Below are positions 1 through 7,851 of a stretch of DNA of 14,891 nucleotides, in pieces. Below the pieces are notes generated by a model that saw only the letters and a list, made by a program, of their open reading frames with translations, was not told the DNA's origin and searched no databases. The stretch is from an uncultured Arsenicibacter sp. (GTDB taxonomy: Bacteria; Bacteroidota; Bacteroidia; Cytophagales; Spirosomataceae): positions 1 through 14,891 of the forward strand of contig NZ_CAMFHL010000186.1 of NCBI RefSeq assembly GCF_945952095.1, read 5' to 3'. The position numbers and the translations under genes were made by a program. Every line of letters begins with the position of its first letter. Position 1 is the stretch's first letter.

Positions 1-9
1 AGTCAGCAG

Positions 10-33
10 CATCCGGATTTACAAATCCGGATG
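10..33 (-). terminator. Hairpin downstream of glyS
   Basis: A perfect 10-bp inverted repeat (arms 10-19 and 24-33, loop 20-23) begins 7 bases past the glycyl-tRNA synthetase stop codon. It has no following T-run on the minus strand, so it is either a weak or factor-assisted terminator or a 3' end stabiliser. The position argues for a transcript-end role. Confidence 0.55.
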
Positions 34-40
34 AGCGGCC

Positions 41-1552
41 TTACAGCAGCTCCAGAATCCGCTCCATCGAAACGGCATGGCCGATTTTGGCCTTCAGCTC
101 GCTGATGTGTACGCGTTCCTGTTCGGTTGTGTCGCGGTGACGGATCGTAACCGTGTCGTCTTCCAGCGTCTGGTAATCCACGGCAATACAATACGGGGTT
201 CCGATCAGATCCTGACGCGTATACCGCTTACCGATCGCGTCGCGCTCTTCCATGATCACGCGGAACTCGCTCCGCAGCGACTTCACGATCTGCTCTGCTT
301 TTTCCGGCAAACCATCCTTACGTACCAGCGGGAACACGGCCGCCTTGATCGGTGCCAGGGCCGGATGCAATTTCAGGTATGTCCGCTCCTTCTGAGTTTC
401 GCCTTCGCCAACTGTTTCTTTCGTAAACGCATTGCAGAACGTAGCCAGGAACAGACGGTCGGCCCCTACCGATGTTTCCACCACATACGGAATGTAGTTC
501 CCGTATGGCTTACCCGTTTCAGGGTTAATGTCGTTGTCGAAATACTGCTGCTTTTTCTTGCTCAGCTCCTGATGGCTCTTCAGGTCAAAGTCGGTCCGGG
601 AGTGGATACCTTCCATCTCGCGGAAGCCAAACGGGAATTCATATTCAATATCCACGGCCGCGTTGGCATAGTGCGCCAGCTTTTCGTGGATGTGGAACTT
701 CAGCTTTGCGGCCGGCAGACCAATGGCCTTGTGGAACGCCAGACGCGTATCGCGCCATTTCTCGTACCACTCCATTTCGGTGCCGGGGCGTACGAAATAC
801 TGCATTTCCATCTGCTCAAACTCCCGCATCCGGAACGTAAACTGACGGGCAACGATCTCGTTCCGGAACGCCTTACCGATCTGGGCAATACCAAACGGAA
901 CCTTCATCCGGCCGGTTTTCTGCACGTTCAGGAAGTTCACGAAAATACCCTGAGCTGTCTCCGGACGCAGATAAATCAGGCTGGCATCTTCGGCCACCGA
1001 ACCCACCTGCGTGGAGAACATCAGGTTAAACTGGCGCACTTCCGTCCAGTTCGATGTACCGGAGATCGGGCAGACAATGCCTTCGGCAATAATCAGGTCA
1101 CGAAGACCTTCCATGTCTTCGGCGCCTTGCAAGCGGCCCAGCTCATTGCGTAATGCCTGGCCACGGGCTTCGTCACCGGCTTTCTCGTATTGTTCGGCTT
1201 TGCCCTCAAGGAGCTGGTCAGCGCGGTAGCGTTTTTTCGAGTCCTTGTTATCAATCATCGGATCGTTGAACGAGTCAACGTGGCCCGACGCTTTCCACGT
1301 CAGCGGGTGCATGAAAATCGACGCATCGATACCCACCACCTCATCGTGCAGCTGGGTCATGGCCTTCCACCACGCCGTTTTCAGGTTATTTTTCAGTTCA
1401 ACGCCGTTCTGACCATAGTCGTAAACCGCCTGTAAACCATCATAAATTTCCGAAGAAGGGAACACAAAACCGTATTCTTTCGCGTGCGCGATGATGTCCT
1501 GCAACGAGGTTGCCGGTGTCGCTGCTGCCTGCGTCTCTTTGTTATCTGACAT
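41..1552 (-). CDS. glyS: Glycyl-tRNA synthetase, single-chain (alpha2) type
   Basis: This cytoplasmic class II aminoacyl-tRNA synthetase charges tRNA-Gly with glycine using ATP. The 503-residue length fits the homodimeric bacterial/eukaryotic-type enzyme, not the two-subunit GlyQ/GlyS form. Visible signatures are the substrate-binding LRPETAQGIFVNF at about residues 195-207, class II motif 2 at 226-249 (GKAFRNE...FRMREFEQME), and motif 3 near 359-366 (ETSVGADR). The C-terminal anticodon-binding domain covers about 395-500. The N-terminal stretch HAKEYGFVFPSSEIYDG is typical of the family. The ATG at 1552 is the natural start: a -7 promoter box lies about 65 bases upstream and no earlier start is needed. 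It is transcribed alone, with hairpins on both sides. The symbol glyS is used for this single-chain form in many genomes (also called glyQS). Confidence 0.97.
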   Translation of the reverse strand: MSDNKETQAAATPATSLQDIIAHAKEYGFVFPSSEIYDGLQAVYDYGQNGVELKNNLKTAWWKAMTQLHDEVVGIDASIFMHPLTWKASGHVDSFNDPMIDNKDSKKRYRADQLLEGKAEQYEKAGDEARGQALRNELGRLQGAEDMEGLRDLIIAEGIVCPISGTSNWTEVRQFNLMFSTQVGSVAEDASLIYLRPETAQGIFVNFLNVQKTGRMKVPFGIAQIGKAFRNEIVARQFTFRMREFEQMEMQYFVRPGTEMEWYEKWRDTRLAFHKAIGLPAAKLKFHIHEKLAHYANAAVDIEYEFPFGFREMEGIHSRTDFDLKSHQELSKKKQQYFDNDINPETGKPYGNYIPYVVETSVGADRLFLATFCNAFTKETVGEGETQKERTYLKLHPALAPIKAAVFPLVRKDGLPEKAEQIVKSLRSEFRVIMEERDAIGKRYTRQDLIGTPYCIAVDYQTLEDDTVTIRHRDTTEQERVHISELKAKIGHAVSMERILELL

Positions 1553-1617
1553 GAGGGACTTTCTTTCCGCTGGTTATTGTCAATACATTTCACCGGGCCG
1601 AAACCCGAATTGAGCCG

Positions 1618-1647
1618 CAAAGATAACCGTTGCATTGATAAAGACAG
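1618..1647 (-). promoter_or_regulatory. Putative glyS promoter (Bacteroidota type)
   Basis: On the minus strand TATCTTTG (1618-1625) matches the Bacteroidota -7 consensus TAnnTTTG exactly. A CTG (1645-1647) lies 19 bases further upstream, where TTG is expected at -33. It would give a leader of about 60 bases. Seen by motif matching only. Confidence 0.5.
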
Positions 1648-1697
1648 AAATTGCCTGAGTTTCGGTATCTATTTTTCTGTAGCCGGTAATTGTATGA

Positions 1698-1732
1698 TAA
1701 CTCCCCGAGGGTTCAAAACCCTCGGGGAGTTA
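1698..1732 (-). terminator. Strong 16-bp hairpin after the isomerase gene
   Basis: A perfect 16-bp inverted repeat (arms 1698-1713 and 1717-1732, loop of three bases) lies 22 bases past the stop of the exported isomerase gene and ahead of the glyS promoter. The stem core is CCCCGAGGG/CCCTCGGGG. There is no long T-run on either side, so termination is inferred from position. A dispersed intergenic repeat is the alternative. Confidence 0.55.
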
Positions 1733-1754
1733 ATGGTTAGCCAAAAAGCCTGTG

Positions 1755-2636
1755 TTACAACTTCGCCACCATCCGGTCGAATACCTCGCGCTGGGCTTTC
1801 ATGGACCCGATTTTGTCGGCGGGGTTCGTGTGGCATTCGAGCAGCACCCAGCCGTCGTACTTCATGTTGGCCAGATTGGTCAGCAGGGCGGCGTAGGGAT
1901 AATCCGTACGGTCAAGCTCGCGGACGTGGCAGGTATCGCCGAACCGGTCTTTTACCAGATTGAAATTATACTCGAATCCCTGTCCGTTCAGGTCCTGCGG
2001 GTTGCAGTTCCAGCAGATAACGGCGTTTTTGTTCGGAGCCGCATCCATGATCTGTTTCGTGGCCGGTAGTTCCTGCGTGGCTTCGCCGTGCACTTCCAGC
2101 CGGATTTTCTGCCCGAAATCAGCTGCGTAAATCGCCAGCTCGTTTAACGCTTTTCCGATCTGTTCGAGCGTCTGTTCGGCCGGTACTTCCTTGTGTAAGG
2201 CGTTTGGTTTCACCTTTACACCGGTTCCGCCCACATCGGCACTCAACCGGATAAACTCCTTTGTACGCTCAATCGATGCCTTTACGCGGTCAGGTTCGAT
2301 GAAATCATACTGCTGATTGGTACCCAGACCGACCAGTTTCACGGGGCTATCGGCAAACCGCTTCCTGACCTCCTGCCGGGCGGCAGCGCTTAGCTCAGGC
2401 ATCACCTTGTGAGCATGTTCTACCCGCAATTCAACGCCGAGGATATTGGTGTCCGTACAGTTTTTGATAATCGTCGGCACGTCCCAGTCCTTTCCCCACA
2501 GGTAGGTTACAAATCCCAGTTTCATCTTTGTTTTTTTCCACGATGAAGCATGCGCAACGCTGCTACCAGCGAGGATAGATCCGCCCGCCAGCAGGGAAAG
2601 TTCTTTCAGGAATGTTTTTCGGTTAATGGTCGACAT
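1755..2636 (-). CDS. Exported xylose-isomerase-like TIM-barrel protein (sugar isomerase/epimerase family)
   Basis: This 293-residue protein belongs to the AP-endonuclease-2/xylose-isomerase-like TIM-barrel superfamily, usually annotated sugar phosphate isomerase/epimerase. Residues 1-30 look like an export signal: NRKTFLK followed by a hydrophobic run and AHA before SSW. This is a Tat-like signal with RK in place of the usual RR. The barrel starts at about residue 39 (LGFVTYLWGKDWD). Probable metal-ligand strands are GVELRVEH (67-74), LEVHGEAT (180-187), CWNCNPQD (208-215), CHVREL (236-241) and VLLECHT (264-270). It lies 81 bases downstream of the DUF2264 gene on the same strand and is probably co-transcribed. 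Export makes a phosphorylated substrate unlikely, so a free sugar or keto-sugar is a better guess. The exact reaction cannot be read from the sequence. Confidence 0.85.
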   Translation of the reverse strand: MSTINRKTFLKELSLLAGGSILAGSSVAHASSWKKTKMKLGFVTYLWGKDWDVPTIIKNCTDTNILGVELRVEHAHKVMPELSAAARQEVRKRFADSPVKLVGLGTNQQYDFIEPDRVKASIERTKEFIRLSADVGGTGVKVKPNALHKEVPAEQTLEQIGKALNELAIYAADFGQKIRLEVHGEATQELPATKQIMDAAPNKNAVICWNCNPQDLNGQGFEYNFNLVKDRFGDTCHVRELDRTDYPYAALLTNLANMKYDGWVLLECHTNPADKIGSMKAQREVFDRMVAKL

Positions 2637-2717
2637 ACGTAGTCTGGATAAGGGGTTGGAGGAGTTAATACGTTGTACTCCAACAAAGAACCTCCGGCCG
2701 GTTTGCTACTGCGACCC

Positions 2718-3965
2718 TTATCCCTTTATGGCATGATCGGCCTTGACATCCTGCCCCGACCAGATTTTTTTCGCCGTCCAGTCTTCGGCCGGTGCGGTCC
2801 AGAACGGGTCATCGGCACCGAGGCCGAGCGGCAGGAAGGCTTCGGTGCATAAATACAGGCTTCCGGTCGAGATATAGCCTTCGCCAATCGACGGCTGATG
2901 CCCGCACAAGCCGATCTGGAGCCAGCCTTTGGCGTCGAAGGTACCCGGTGCGTCCATCGTCCGGCGGATTACGGCCGACAGGGCGGCCTTCACCTGTCCG
3001 GCGGTTAATTCGGCGGGCAGGTGTTTCTGGTAAGCCATTTGCGCCAAGAGCTGAAACGCGCCGCACCGGTAAGCCAGCGACCGGCCATAGGCCGCAAACG
3101 ACCCGTCGGGCGCAATCATCCGCTCCTGAATCATGGCGTAGCGTTGTGCTCGTTCCCGCAAAGTTGCCAGCAGGTTCTTGTCCCCTTTTTTCGCATCAAC
3201 CAGCGTCTGCACCACATCCAGCAGCATCGGCTGAATCACGTAACTGTTGTAATAATCCCAGTGAAAGTCAGGGCCATCACCATAGGCGCCGTCGCCTTTG
3301 TACCAGTTCTGGTGTTGCCGGATAGCATAGTCCATCCGCATTTCGTCGCACTCGCCCGTAAATTTCAGGAGCGCCGCTTCGACCATCGCGCTGAACAGCA
3401 GCCAGTTGTTATAACCCGGCTTGATCACGCGGCTTGCTTTCAGGGCCGTGATCAGGCGGGTTTGGGTTTCTTTATCGAGTTGTTTCCAGAGTTGATCGGG
3501 AGCCCGCAGCAGCCCGTGCGCCAGAAAAGCCGCATCCACCAGCGGTTGCCCCCCCTGCGTAAAGTTCAGGAAATCCGGCGACTGCGGATTCACGCCGTTG
3601 GCAATGGCCCTTCGCGCCAGATCGCCGTATTTCTGCTGCTGTGCTTTCTCCGCGCCGGTTGCCGGGGCATCGAGCCACGGGGCCAGTCCGGCCAGGGTGC
3701 GGCCCAGTGCTTCCAGATGCGAAACACGCCGGCGACCTTCCTCCTGCCCCGGTGCCGATTCGACCGGCATGGTTGCTTTCAGCTGGCCTTTGGCTAACGC
3801 ATTAATCACCGGATCGGCCACTTTCAGGAGGGTTTGCAGCCAGTAGGCGCGGTCTGTTTCGGCCAGAATAGCCGGCGCGGTATTCGTGGCAGCGAAACTA
3901 TGTGTCGTGGTAAATCCGGCCAGCGGAAGCGCCGAAAAAAGGCGGGTAAAATAGCGTCGGTTCAT
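2718..3965 (-). CDS. Exported DUF2264 family protein
   Basis: This 415-residue protein has a twin-arginine-like signal (NRRYFTRLF, then a hydrophobic stretch ending near SFAA, residue 26). The mature part has DUF2264 hallmarks: NNWLLFSAMVEAALLKF (186-202), the DYAIRQHQNWYKGDGAYGDG region (212-231), FHWDYYNSYVIQPML (234-248), and GRSLAYRCGAFQLLA (294-308). DUF2264 proteins are predicted alpha/alpha-barrel proteins, often found in polysaccharide-degradation loci. A glycoside hydrolase or lyase-like role is plausible but unproven. The length fits the family. It is first in a probable two-gene unit with the exported isomerase-like protein, suggesting both work on sugar outside the cytoplasm. It is divergent from the plug-domain protein. 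The ATG at 3965 starts directly at the signal peptide. Confidence 0.88.
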   Translation of the reverse strand: MNRRYFTRLFSALPLAGFTTTHSFAATNTAPAILAETDRAYWLQTLLKVADPVINALAKGQLKATMPVESAPGQEEGRRRVSHLEALGRTLAGLAPWLDAPATGAEKAQQQKYGDLARRAIANGVNPQSPDFLNFTQGGQPLVDAAFLAHGLLRAPDQLWKQLDKETQTRLITALKASRVIKPGYNNWLLFSAMVEAALLKFTGECDEMRMDYAIRQHQNWYKGDGAYGDGPDFHWDYYNSYVIQPMLLDVVQTLVDAKKGDKNLLATLRERAQRYAMIQERMIAPDGSFAAYGRSLAYRCGAFQLLAQMAYQKHLPAELTAGQVKAALSAVIRRTMDAPGTFDAKGWLQIGLCGHQPSIGEGYISTGSLYLCTEAFLPLGLGADDPFWTAPAEDWTAKKIWSGQDVKADHAIKG

Positions 3966-4109
3966 CGGAAACGTTGTCAGATTTTACTTAACAAAGCGGT
4001 TCCGAACCGGAATTCTACTTTTTGAGTCTGTTTAGCCCGTTCCTTGACGGCTATCTGCTCGCCGGCCACGGAAAATCAACACATCTTCCTTTAAAATTCT
4101 ATTTTTCAA

Positions 4110-4117
4110 TATCTTTA
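4110..4117 (+). promoter_or_regulatory. Possible promoter -7 box for the plug-domain gene
   Basis: TATCTTTA matches the Bacteroidota -7 element TAnnTTTG in seven of eight positions and lies 20 bases before the ATG at 4138. No clear TTG is seen at -33, so this is a weak call. Confidence 0.3.
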
Positions 4118-4137
4118 CCTTACCTAAGCCGATTGGT

Positions 4138-7100
4138 ATGAAGCCTTCGCTCCTCTTACTCTGTCTGATCTTTTTCCGCTTTCTGACACCGGATGTTCTG
4201 GCCCAGTCCGGCACGCCGACCACCGTGCTGACGGGTAAAGTCGTTGATGAAGCGACGGGCAATCCGCTGCCTTTTGCCAACGTCTTTATCAATAACACCA
4301 CGCGCGGTACGTCAACCGATGAAAACGGAAACTACCGGCTACCTAACGTACCGATCGGCACCATCGAAATTGTCGCTTCATTTGTCGGTTACTCAACCAT
4401 CCGGCAGTACCTGCGGCTGGATGACCGGCCGGCCTATTCGGTGCAGATCAAGCTGAAAGCCGACGCCAGCCAGCTGACCGGAGTTACCGTATCGGCAAAA
4501 CGCAGTAAATTCTGGGAGCGCCGCTTCCGCCTCTTCCGCGAGGCACTCCTCGGCGACTCGCCGTTTCAGAGTCAGTGCGTTATCGTCAATTCCGGCGTTG
4601 TACAGTTGTCAGAGGAAGACGGTCACCTTAAAGCCAGCATCACCGAACCATTGATCATTGAAAACAAAGCCCTTGGCTACCGGATCACCTACGACCTGTC
4701 GTATTTCGATCTGTATCAGATGGCTACGTTTTATGCCGGGACCGCCCGCTTCGAAGAGCTGAAAGCAGCCAATCCGGATCAGACCGAACGCTGGCAGCGG
4801 CACCGCAAACAGGCATATGACGGATCGACCCGACACCTGCTGGCCAGTATGATTGCCGGTACGACCGAACGCGAGGGCTTTATGGTATACGAAAGCAGCA
4901 TCCATGTTCCGTCGATGGCCTCAAGCCGTGTTCTGCTTAACGACAATCAATTCCGGTCGAAACCGGTTAAAACCGATACGCTGTTCAAGCCAGGCGAGCT
5001 GTCCTTTGAACGGATTATGACGACGGGCAAACCGCTCGAAATCTTCTACGCACATCGTTTTTCGAAAACATCGCCGTACCGTGATATGCCCTATGCCTAT
5101 TCGCTGATGATGCTGCCGAAAGGGACTTGCCAGGTAAACGTTGACGGTACTATTACGCAGGCGCAAGGCATGGAAATCCGTGGTTATCTCGGCAACGACC
5201 GGCTGGCCAATATGCTGCCTGCCGACTGGTACCCGCCAGTTAAAGGTGCTTCGCTAGCGGCGCAGGTACCCAGTGCCGGAACCATTATGAAGGCCGATAA
5301 ACGCCTTGATTCCCTCACCCGTGCCTGGGAACAGCAGCATACCCGGCAAACACCCGCCGTTTTCCTGCACACCGATAAGGCCCTCTATGCCACCGGCGAC
5401 CGGCTCTGGTTCAGCGCCTTCTACCTCCATGCCTCCAGCCTGCAACTGATTCCGAACACGTTTTCAGATCTGGATCCATCCATCCATGTGGCCCTTATCG
5501 GGCCTGACGGAAAAATCGTCCGCCACGAATGGGTTGCCTTGCACGATGGCCGTGGCAGCGGGGACTTTTTCCTGCCGGATACCCTGCGGACAGGGCTCTA
5601 TCACCTCTATGCCTACACCGAAAGCCAGCGGGTTGACTCATTGCCGGCTTTTCAGCGTACTCTGTCGGTTTATAATTTCTTTCCGGCAGCACAGGCCTCT
5701 GCCCCACCGGCAGCACCCGTTAATCCGGCTATACAAACAGGAGTCCCGGTTGCATTGGCTGGTCGCCCGACGATTGATGTACAATTTTTGCCGGAAGGCG
5801 GACGATGGGTTACCGGCCTGACCAGCCGGCTGGCTATCCGCGCGGTGGACCGGCATGGCAAAGGCATTACCCTCCGCGGACGGGTACAGCCAACGCAGGG
5901 AGGAGAACCCGTCCGGTTTGAAACGGGCGCGAATGGCATGGGGTTGATTGCGGTAACTCCCGCAGACAACCAGACATTTGTGGCGCACTGGCAAACCGAA
6001 AGCGACTCGGGCATGATTACCCTTCGCCAACCCGACCCCGCAGGACTAACCCTGAAAGCTGACGTCACCACCGACAGCAGCCGGCTGGCCATTTATATCC
6101 GCGGCTCAGCGGCCTATGCTAAACAGGTTATTTACCTGACTATTCAAAGCCGTGGCCAGTTGCTGCAACAGAATAAAATCCAGCTGGAAGACGGCAAGGC
6201 CAATCTGGATTTGCTCGTAGCCAAACTACCGCCCGGCTTGTGCCAGATCACGCTGTTTGATGCGCATGCACGGCCGTGGGCCGAACGGCTGGTATTTATT
6301 CCGGAACATTTGCCCCCCGTGCAGTTCAGTATGCAGATGGATCAGACCCGCTACCAGCCACGGCAGCAGGCGCAGCTTACCATGACCCTTACCGACGGCG
6401 GCGGGTTTCCGCTGAATGCCAACCTGTCGGCCGCCATTACGGATGCCGATCAGTTACCGCCCGACACCCTGACGACCGATATTTACTGTCATCTGCTGCT
6501 TACCGGCGAACTCCGGCGCCCGATGGCTGGCCTGGCGCCGGCACTACGCAGTAATGCCCATGCAGACAAGGTAGTACTCGATCAGGTCCTTATGACAGCC
6601 GGCTGGCGACGCGTCAACTGGCAACAGACGCAGTCCGCCGCCACGGAAGATGCCGACACGCTGGGAGGCATTGTTATCAGCGGACGCGTCATTGATAAAA
6701 AAGGCAAACCGGTGCCTAATGCCGAAATCATGTTTACCTCACGTACATCGGGCCGGCCCTTCAACCGGTCGGCCGGCGCTGATAATCAGGGTCGTTTCCG
6801 GCTGGGCGGCCTCATGATTACGGATACGCTGACGTTGATGGCACAAGTGTTTGACTATAGACTACAGGCCATCAGTGCCACCATTTTGTTCGACAAACCA
6901 ACGGCATCAATGCCGGTAGATCCGAAAGCGCGCTTTGTGAACGATAGTACACTGGTCGATTGGGTAGCGCTGGCGTCAGCCTTACGGGCAGCAAGGGCCC
7001 GGCAGGAAGCAACACCGCAGTTTTACCGCCAGCGAAACGCCAAACTCTTGACCGAAGTGACAGTGCGGGCCGAAAAACCAAGGGATGTAGAAAGACCACG

Positions 7101-7752
7101 CACCACTTCGTTGGGGATGCCGGATTATAGCCTCGTCATTGATGAACGGCTGTCACAGTATGCCAACGTCTATGAGATGATGATGGGGCGCGTGCCGGGC
7201 GTGCAGGTATCACGGGTGCCTCAATCCACCAACGGATACAGCGTTGTCATCCGCGGGGTTGGCACACTCACGGGCAGTGTCCAGCCACTGTATATTGTTG
7301 ACGGGGTTTATCTGACGGGAAGCGACGAGGGGAGTATTCTGCTTAGCCTTGATCCGAATTCGATTGATCGTATCGACTTCATCAAAAATGCCGGAGCAGC
7401 AGCCTACGGAGCACGCGGGGCTAACGGCGTCATTATTATTTACACGAAGAAAACACTGGTGAAAGCCAAAACTGCCTCAGCCGATCCAGTGGCAACTGAA
7501 CTGACGGTTATCGGATTTCCGACCGTCCGTGAGTTTTATATACCGGCGTTTGAGGCTATGCCTGACGGCACCAAACCGATTGACCGCCGGGATGTGATTT
7601 ACTGGAAACCCGTTTTACAAACCGACGCACAGGGACAGGTAAAACTGAATTTCCCGATTTCGGATGTTGTCCGGTACCTGCGGGTATCCGTGCAGGGTGT
7701 TACCAATTATGGCCGTCCGGTCAGCGTTGAGCAACTTATCCGGGTGCAGTAA
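4138..7752 (+). CDS. Exported protein with carboxypeptidase-regulatory, macroglobulin-like and TonB-plug domains, no beta-barrel
   Basis: This 1204-residue envelope protein starts with a Sec signal (residues 1-22, ending LAQ). Domains in order: a carboxypeptidase-D regulatory-like beta-sandwich at about 31-108 (LTGKVVDEATGNPLPFANV, FVGYST); a family-specific segment to about 400; an MG2-like macroglobulin domain at about 405-495 (FLHTDKALYATGDRLWFSAF); further beta-rich macroglobulin-like stretches to about 830; a second regulatory-like domain at about 845-915 (ISGRVIDKKGKPVPNAEI); a linker LTEVTVRAEK (971-980); and a SusC/TonB receptor plug at about 983-1105 (MMMGRVPGVQV, VIRGVGTL, PLYIVDGVYL, IDRIDFIKNAGAAAYGARGANGVIII). 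A final beta-rich stretch (about 1130-1204) includes an MG-like DVIYWKPVLQTDAQGQVKLNF. The 500-700-residue outer-membrane barrel of a true TonB receptor is absent, so it is not an importer by itself. The substrate or partner is unknown. The ATG at 4138 begins directly at the signal peptide. Confidence 0.85.
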   Translation: MKPSLLLLCLIFFRFLTPDVLAQSGTPTTVLTGKVVDEATGNPLPFANVFINNTTRGTSTDENGNYRLPNVPIGTIEIVASFVGYSTIRQYLRLDDRPAYSVQIKLKADASQLTGVTVSAKRSKFWERRFRLFREALLGDSPFQSQCVIVNSGVVQLSEEDGHLKASITEPLIIENKALGYRITYDLSYFDLYQMATFYAGTARFEELKAANPDQTERWQRHRKQAYDGSTRHLLASMIAGTTEREGFMVYESSIHVPSMASSRVLLNDNQFRSKPVKTDTLFKPGELSFERIMTTGKPLEIFYAHRFSKTSPYRDMPYAYSLMMLPKGTCQVNVDGTITQAQGMEIRGYLGNDRLANMLPADWYPPVKGASLAAQVPSAGTIMKADKRLDSLTRAWEQQHTRQTPAVFLHTDKALYATGDRLWFSAFYLHASSLQLIPNTFSDLDPSIHVALIGPDGKIVRHEWVALHDGRGSGDFFLPDTLRTGLYHLYAYTESQRVDSLPAFQRTLSVYNFFPAAQASAPPAAPVNPAIQTGVPVALAGRPTIDVQFLPEGGRWVTGLTSRLAIRAVDRHGKGITLRGRVQPTQGGEPVRFETGANGMGLIAVTPADNQTFVAHWQTESDSGMITLRQPDPAGLTLKADVTTDSSRLAIYIRGSAAYAKQVIYLTIQSRGQLLQQNKIQLEDGKANLDLLVAKLPPGLCQITLFDAHARPWAERLVFIPEHLPPVQFSMQMDQTRYQPRQQAQLTMTLTDGGGFPLNANLSAAITDADQLPPDTLTTDIYCHLLLTGELRRPMAGLAPALRSNAHADKVVLDQVLMTAGWRRVNWQQTQSAATEDADTLGGIVISGRVIDKKGKPVPNAEIMFTSRTSGRPFNRSAGADNQGRFRLGGLMITDTLTLMAQVFDYRLQAISATILFDKPTASMPVDPKARFVNDSTLVDWVALASALRAARARQEATPQFYRQRNAKLLTEVTVRAEKPRDVERPRTTSLGMPDYSLVIDERLSQYANVYEMMMGRVPGVQVSRVPQSTNGYSVVIRGVGTLTGSVQPLYIVDGVYLTGSDEGSILLSLDPNSIDRIDFIKNAGAAAYGARGANGVIIIYTKKTLVKAKTASADPVATELTVIGFPTVREFYIPAFEAMPDGTKPIDRRDVIYWKPVLQTDAQGQVKLNFPISDVVRYLRVSVQGVTNYGRPVSVEQLIRVQ

Positions 7753-7811
7753 GCTGACAAATCTGCCCGTTTCAGGGCTGCATTCATTTGCCCGGACACG
7801 CTCCGTTCGCT

Positions 7812-7838
7812 ATATTCACACGTTCTAGAAGTGAATAT
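7812..7838. promoter_or_regulatory. Dyad upstream of the GAF gene, possible operator
   Basis: A perfect 8-bp inverted repeat (ATATTCAC at 7812-7819, GTGAATAT at 7831-7838) has an 11-base spacer that itself contains the palindrome TTCTAGAA (7823-7830). It ends 13 bases before the ATG at 7852, which fits a regulator-binding site or a small leader hairpin. Which regulator binds is unknown. Confidence 0.35.
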
Positions 7839-7851
7839 TGACGTTTGTGTA

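Noticed and set aside
77..1153. 358-codon plus-strand open frame opposite glyS
   Set aside because: It is the antisense of a clear glycyl-tRNA synthetase gene and its translation shows no recognisable domain; the frame is open because of the codon use of the real gene.
2655..2684. GTTGGAG/CTCCAAC inverted repeat between the DUF2264 and isomerase genes
   Set aside because: Only seven pairs with a 16-base loop and no T-run; not strong enough to call a terminator or operator.
3021..3797. 258-codon plus-strand open frame inside the DUF2264 gene
   Set aside because: Antisense shadow; the minus-strand product has a signal peptide and family motifs, and this one has none.
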